From Algoriphagus mannitolivorans DSM 15301 (GTDB lineage: Bacteria; Bacteroidota; Bacteroidia; Cytophagales; Cyclobacteriaceae): DNA of 64,000 bases. Below are positions 61,150 through 64,000 of the stretch, piece by piece. The position numbers were made by a program, and so were the translations under genes. The DNA lies in assembly GCF_000429425.1 (NCBI RefSeq), contig NZ_AUBV01000007.1:248001-312000 (forward strand), read 5' to 3'. Each line of letters starts with the position of its first letter. The first letter of the stretch is position 1. The notes under the pieces were generated by a model. That model ran no database searches and was not told where the DNA came from. It worked only from the letters and a program-made list of their open reading frames with translations.

Positions 61150-61812
61150 ATGGAACTGACTGTATCTGAAGAGAATTACCTGAAAGCCATCTATCACCTA
61201 TCAGAGGGCGGGAAAAAGAGTGTATCCACGAATGATATTGCCGCCGAAATGAAGAATAAGCCTGCATCGGTAAGCGATATGCTTCGTAAACTGGGAGAAA
61301 AAGAGGTTATAGAATACCGGAAATATTATGGGCTACAGATCACCGAAACCGGAAAAAGATATGCCCTACAGACGATTCGAAAGCATCGATTATGGGAAGT
61401 ATTTCTGGTTGAAAAGCTAAATTTTGCCTGGGACGAAGTGCATGAAGTGGCAGAACAATTGGAGCACATCCACTCTCCCCTATTGATCCAGAGACTGGAT
61501 GCATACCTCAATTATCCCAAATTTGATCCTCACGGAGACCCGATTCCAGATGAATTTGGTGATGTAAGATCACGACCTCGAGTTCAGCTCAATGAAATGG
61601 AAGTCAACCAAACCGGACAAATCGTCGCTGTGGAAGACAGCACTCCAGCTTTCCTCAGGTACCTAGACAAGGTTGGGGCGTATATCGGCGCAAGAATCAA
61701 AATCCTAGACAAAGTGGAGTTTGACGGCTCTGTGGAAATCCTCGTGGACCAAAAGAAAACCATCTTTATGTCCAAGGATGTAGCTTGTAACATATTGGTG
61801 ATACAATCATGA
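61150..61812 (+). CDS. DtxR/MntR-family metal-dependent repressor
   Basis: A 220-residue regulator. The N-terminal winged helix (about 1-65) includes YLKAIYHLSEGGKKSVSTNDIAAEMKNKPASVSDML. The dimerisation domain with metal ligands follows (about 70-140, with HRLWEVFLVEKLNFAWDEVHEVAEQLEHI), and a C-terminal SH3-like FeoA domain (about 150-220) closes it. The ATG at 61150 matches the family start. It overlaps the binding-protein gene by ATGA. It probably represses its own uptake operon when Mn, Fe or Zn is abundant; the metal is not certain. Confidence 0.93.
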   Translation: MELTVSEENYLKAIYHLSEGGKKSVSTNDIAAEMKNKPASVSDMLRKLGEKEVIEYRKYYGLQITETGKRYALQTIRKHRLWEVFLVEKLNFAWDEVHEVAEQLEHIHSPLLIQRLDAYLNYPKFDPHGDPIPDEFGDVRSRPRVQLNEMEVNQTGQIVAVEDSTPAFLRYLDKVGAYIGARIKILDKVEFDGSVEILVDQKKTIFMSKDVACNILVIQS

Positions 61813-62738
61813 GAACCAAGTTCATTCTTGCACTTTTGATGCTTCTCTCCCTATGGGGGTGTAAACCCGTTGAAAAAGAAACCCGGAGCAAGCCTCTGAT
61901 CGTGGCCACAACCAGTATTTTGGCAGATGGGATCAAAAATTTGGTGGGCGATTTGGCCGATGTAAAGGCGCTGATGCCCGCGGGAGTAGATCCACACCTT
62001 TACAAAGCCTCAGTCAGAGACTTGGATCTGTTGACCGAAGCCGATTTGGTGATCTACCATGGGCTTTACTTGGAAGGCAAAATGACAGAAATCTTCGAAA
62101 AACTGGCTTTGAGTCAATCTCTCATCAATGTATCCAAAGGCATTCCCAATCAATTACTTATCCGTTCAGGACCGGAGGCACATAGCGTGGATCCACACGT
62201 CTGGTTTGACATTAAACTTTGGTCAAAAGCATTAGCCTACAGCGCCGAAGAAATCCAAAAATGGAGACCTGAATGGGAGTCAAGCCTTAAATCCAATTCA
62301 ACCCGATACCTCCAACAGCTTGAGGAATTGGACCTTTTGGCTCAAACCAAAGTCAATGAATTGAAGTCAAAAAATCAGGTTTTGGTTACTGCACACGATG
62401 CATTTGCCTATTTTGGAAAATCATATGGAATTCAGGTTTATTCACTTCAAGGACTTTCCACCTTGAGTGAACCGGGATTGAGAGATTTAACCGAGCTAGT
62501 TAAAATTATCCAAGAGCATCAGGTAAAGGCCATTTTCGCAGAACAGACCATTTCCCCAAAAGCCATTCGTGCTGTGGCAAATGCAGCCGCTGAGCGAAAC
62601 CAAAATGTAGAGCTTGCCGGACCTCTTTTTACCGACAGCTTAGATGCTCCGAATACCCCTGCCGGCACGTATATCGGGATGTTTCAGACCAACCTATTCA
62701 CCATTTACGAAAACCTATTGCCATGGTCACTCAAATAG
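61809..62738 (+). CDS. TroA/ZnuA-type metal ABC transporter binding lipoprotein
   Basis: A 309-residue cluster A-I binding protein with lipobox LWGC (Cys 18). The four expected metal ligands can be placed as in TroA: His in GVDPHLYKAS (near 58), His in VDPHVWFD (near 123), His in VTAHDAFAYFG (near 193) and Asp in LFTDSLD (near 275). There is no His-rich loop, which argues against a high-affinity ZnuA and for Mn, Fe or broad specificity. It overlaps the regulator by ATGA and the ATPase by 16 bases, so the whole set is one operon. Confidence 0.92.
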   Translation: MRTKFILALLMLLSLWGCKPVEKETRSKPLIVATTSILADGIKNLVGDLADVKALMPAGVDPHLYKASVRDLDLLTEADLVIYHGLYLEGKMTEIFEKLALSQSLINVSKGIPNQLLIRSGPEAHSVDPHVWFDIKLWSKALAYSAEEIQKWRPEWESSLKSNSTRYLQQLEELDLLAQTKVNELKSKNQVLVTAHDAFAYFGKSYGIQVYSLQGLSTLSEPGLRDLTELVKIIQEHQVKAIFAEQTISPKAIRAVANAAAERNQNVELAGPLFTDSLDAPNTPAGTYIGMFQTNLFTIYENLLPWSLK

Positions 62739-63511
62739 AAAACCCTGTTTTGGAGATTCATGATCTGACAGTCAGCTATGACCAAACTCCAGTACTATGG
62801 AATGTTGACTTCAGCCTTCCTGCCGGCAAACTCATTGGCATTCTAGGTCCAAACGGAGCAGGAAAGTCCACTTTGATCAAAGCTATCATGGGACTCATCC
62901 CTCCTACTTCCGGTTATGTGAAAATTTTCGATAAACCCATCAATGATGTGAGAGCACGAATTTCATACGTACCACAAAGGGAATCTGTGGATTGGAATTT
63001 TCCTGCCTCGGTGCTGGATGTGGTGTTGATGGGTACCTATGGCAAACTAGGGCTTTTCAAGCGACCAGGGCGAAAGGAAAAGGAACTGGCCATGGAATGT
63101 TTAGAGCAAGTCGGAATGACGGGCTTTGTAAACCGCCAAATCTCTGAGCTTTCCGGAGGACAGCAACAGCGTGTTTTCATTGCACGAGCTTTAGCCCAGC
63201 AGGCGGATTTATATTTGATGGACGAACCATTTGCCGGAGTGGATATGGCTACTGAAACAGCCATTTTCCAGCTTTTAAGAGACATGGCAAGTTCAGGAAA
63301 AACAGTTTTGGTAGTCCATCATGACATTCACTCGGCCATGAATTTCTTTGATTGGGTCATCATGCTCAACCTTCATTTGGTAGCATCAGGCCCTAAAAGT
63401 GAGGTAATGACCGAGGAATTGCTTCGAAAAACCTATGGAGGGAAGTTGAATCTTCTGACTAAAGTCACCGACCTGATCAGTAAAAAGGAATTTAACCCAC
63501 TGAAAAGCTGA
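62723..63511 (+). CDS. metal ABC transporter ATP-binding protein
   Basis: A 262-residue ATPase with Walker A GPNGAGKST (near residues 44-52), signature LSGGQQQR (near 147) and Walker B DLYLMDEPF (near 165-173), followed by the H-loop LVVHHD (near 196). These are the MntB/ZnuC-type ATPases of metal uptake. It lies between the TroA-like lipoprotein (16-base overlap) and the permease (1-base gap). Confidence 0.95.
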   Translation: MVTQIENPVLEIHDLTVSYDQTPVLWNVDFSLPAGKLIGILGPNGAGKSTLIKAIMGLIPPTSGYVKIFDKPINDVRARISYVPQRESVDWNFPASVLDVVLMGTYGKLGLFKRPGRKEKELAMECLEQVGMTGFVNRQISELSGGQQQRVFIARALAQQADLYLMDEPFAGVDMATETAIFQLLRDMASSGKTVLVVHHDIHSAMNFFDWVIMLNLHLVASGPKSEVMTEELLRKTYGGKLNLLTKVTDLISKKEFNPLKS

Positions 63512-63512
63512 C

Positions 63513-64000
63513 ATGGAAGACTTTGTTTATTTCTTCACATTTCAGGATCCCTCCATCGCTTGGGTGGTCATTGGTATAACGCTTCTGGGGATTGGTTCGG
63601 CCTATGTGGGAACTTTTTCCTTTTTGGATAAAAAGGCCCTTTTGGGAGATGCCATCTCTCATTCCGTACTTCCCGGTATTTGTTTGGGGTTCATTTTGGC
63701 TGGAGAAAAGAACCCTCTTTACATCGTAACCGGAGCTTTCCTTGCTGGGGGCTTGGCTACGTTTTTGAGTTCCTGGCTGAAAAAGAACACCAAACTATCC
63801 GAGGATTCAATCATAGCTACAATACTGTCCGTCTTTTTTGGATTTGGAATTGTGATGCTGACGGCCTTGCAAAAGTCCGGAAATCCAGAAATTGCAGGTT
63901 TGAATTCCTTCATTTTTGGAAATGCCATCGGAATCTCAGAATTCGATTTGATGATTTATGGAGGACTCTCCCTGACCATAATTCTAGTGCTTACAGTCTT
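63513..64000 (+). CDS. metal ABC transporter permease (partial, cut by window end)
   Basis: The frame opens with ATG one base after the ATPase gene and stays open to the last base, giving about 162 residues of an integral membrane protein. The visible part shows four to five membrane helices and the family segment KKALLGDAISHSVLPGICLGF (near 42-62), which matches the MntB/ZnuB permease family (GDALSH in the usual form). The C-terminal half is beyond the window. It completes the importer with the ATPase and the TroA-like lipoprotein. Confidence 0.93.
   Translation, partial: MEDFVYFFTFQDPSIAWVVIGITLLGIGSAYVGTFSFLDKKALLGDAISHSVLPGICLGFILAGEKNPLYIVTGAFLAGGLATFLSSWLKKNTKLSEDSIIATILSVFFGFGIVMLTALQKSGNPEIAGLNSFIFGNAIGISEFDLMIYGGLSLTIILVLTV

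Overview
The window reads as ordinary chromosome of a member of the Bacteroidota, most likely the order Cytophagales and plausibly an Algoriphagus-like member of the Cyclobacteriaceae. The support is a short (287-residue) primary sigma factor, a bacillithiol gene (bshB1), -7 elements of the form TAnnTTTG, weak ribosome binding sites, many lipoproteins, and families typical of the phylum (DUF349, DUF5686, YHYH, PVC-type heme proteins, AsmA-like giants). The genus is an inference from gene style, not a measurement. I see no prophage, insertion sequence, CRISPR array or rRNA.

Region 1 (1-11.2 kb) is accessory. An ECF sigma / small membrane protein / CpxP-like operon is followed by an M13 metallopeptidase and a complete YefM-YoeB toxin-antitoxin pair. 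A minus-strand cluster joins a CotH-like kinase, DUF4956, an HlyD-like adaptor and a TolC-like protein, and then come SCO, YwqK-like and YHYH genes. Region 2 (11.3-27 kb) holds an SLC13 transporter, a repeat-rich gap with a possible 24-residue membrane peptide, a LytS/LytTR two-component pair, and a carbohydrate-like locus. That locus contains an AraC regulator, a ThuA-propeller-cupredoxin fusion, a TIM-barrel epimerase, a Gfo/Idh/MocA oxidoreductase, a PVC-type cytochrome and a GH18 enzyme.

Region 3 (27-39.3 kb) is mostly housekeeping on the minus strand: tRNA-Thr, DUF349, YqgE, BshB1, an M23/LysM peptidase, TrxB, the primary sigma factor, PNPase, S15, an LptF/LptG permease and a START-like protein, with pdxH on the plus strand. 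Region 4 (39.5-40.6 kb) is the most unusual stretch. A tRNA-Met gene is followed by three tandem units, each containing a whole or 5'-truncated GIY-YIG nuclease gene and ending in a rearranged copy of the tRNA 3' half. The tRNA's terminator hairpin occurs four times across this array.

Region 5 (40.8-60.8 kb) carries an AsmA-like protein, the thrS-infC-rpmI-rplT operon (infC has no AUG start), a DUF5686 outer-membrane protein, lhgO, a glutamate-synthase-like protein, a YheT hydrolase, an HI0933 flavoprotein, a HerA-like ATPase, a secreted DnaJ-type zinc-finger protein, dapD and a glycosyltransferase. Region 6 (60.8 kb to the edge) is a metal-uptake operon: a DtxR/MntR-type regulator, a TroA-like lipoprotein, an ATPase and a permease cut by the window end. 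Two palindromes of the TTAGG-N4-CCTAA type lie upstream and suggest metal-dependent autoregulation.
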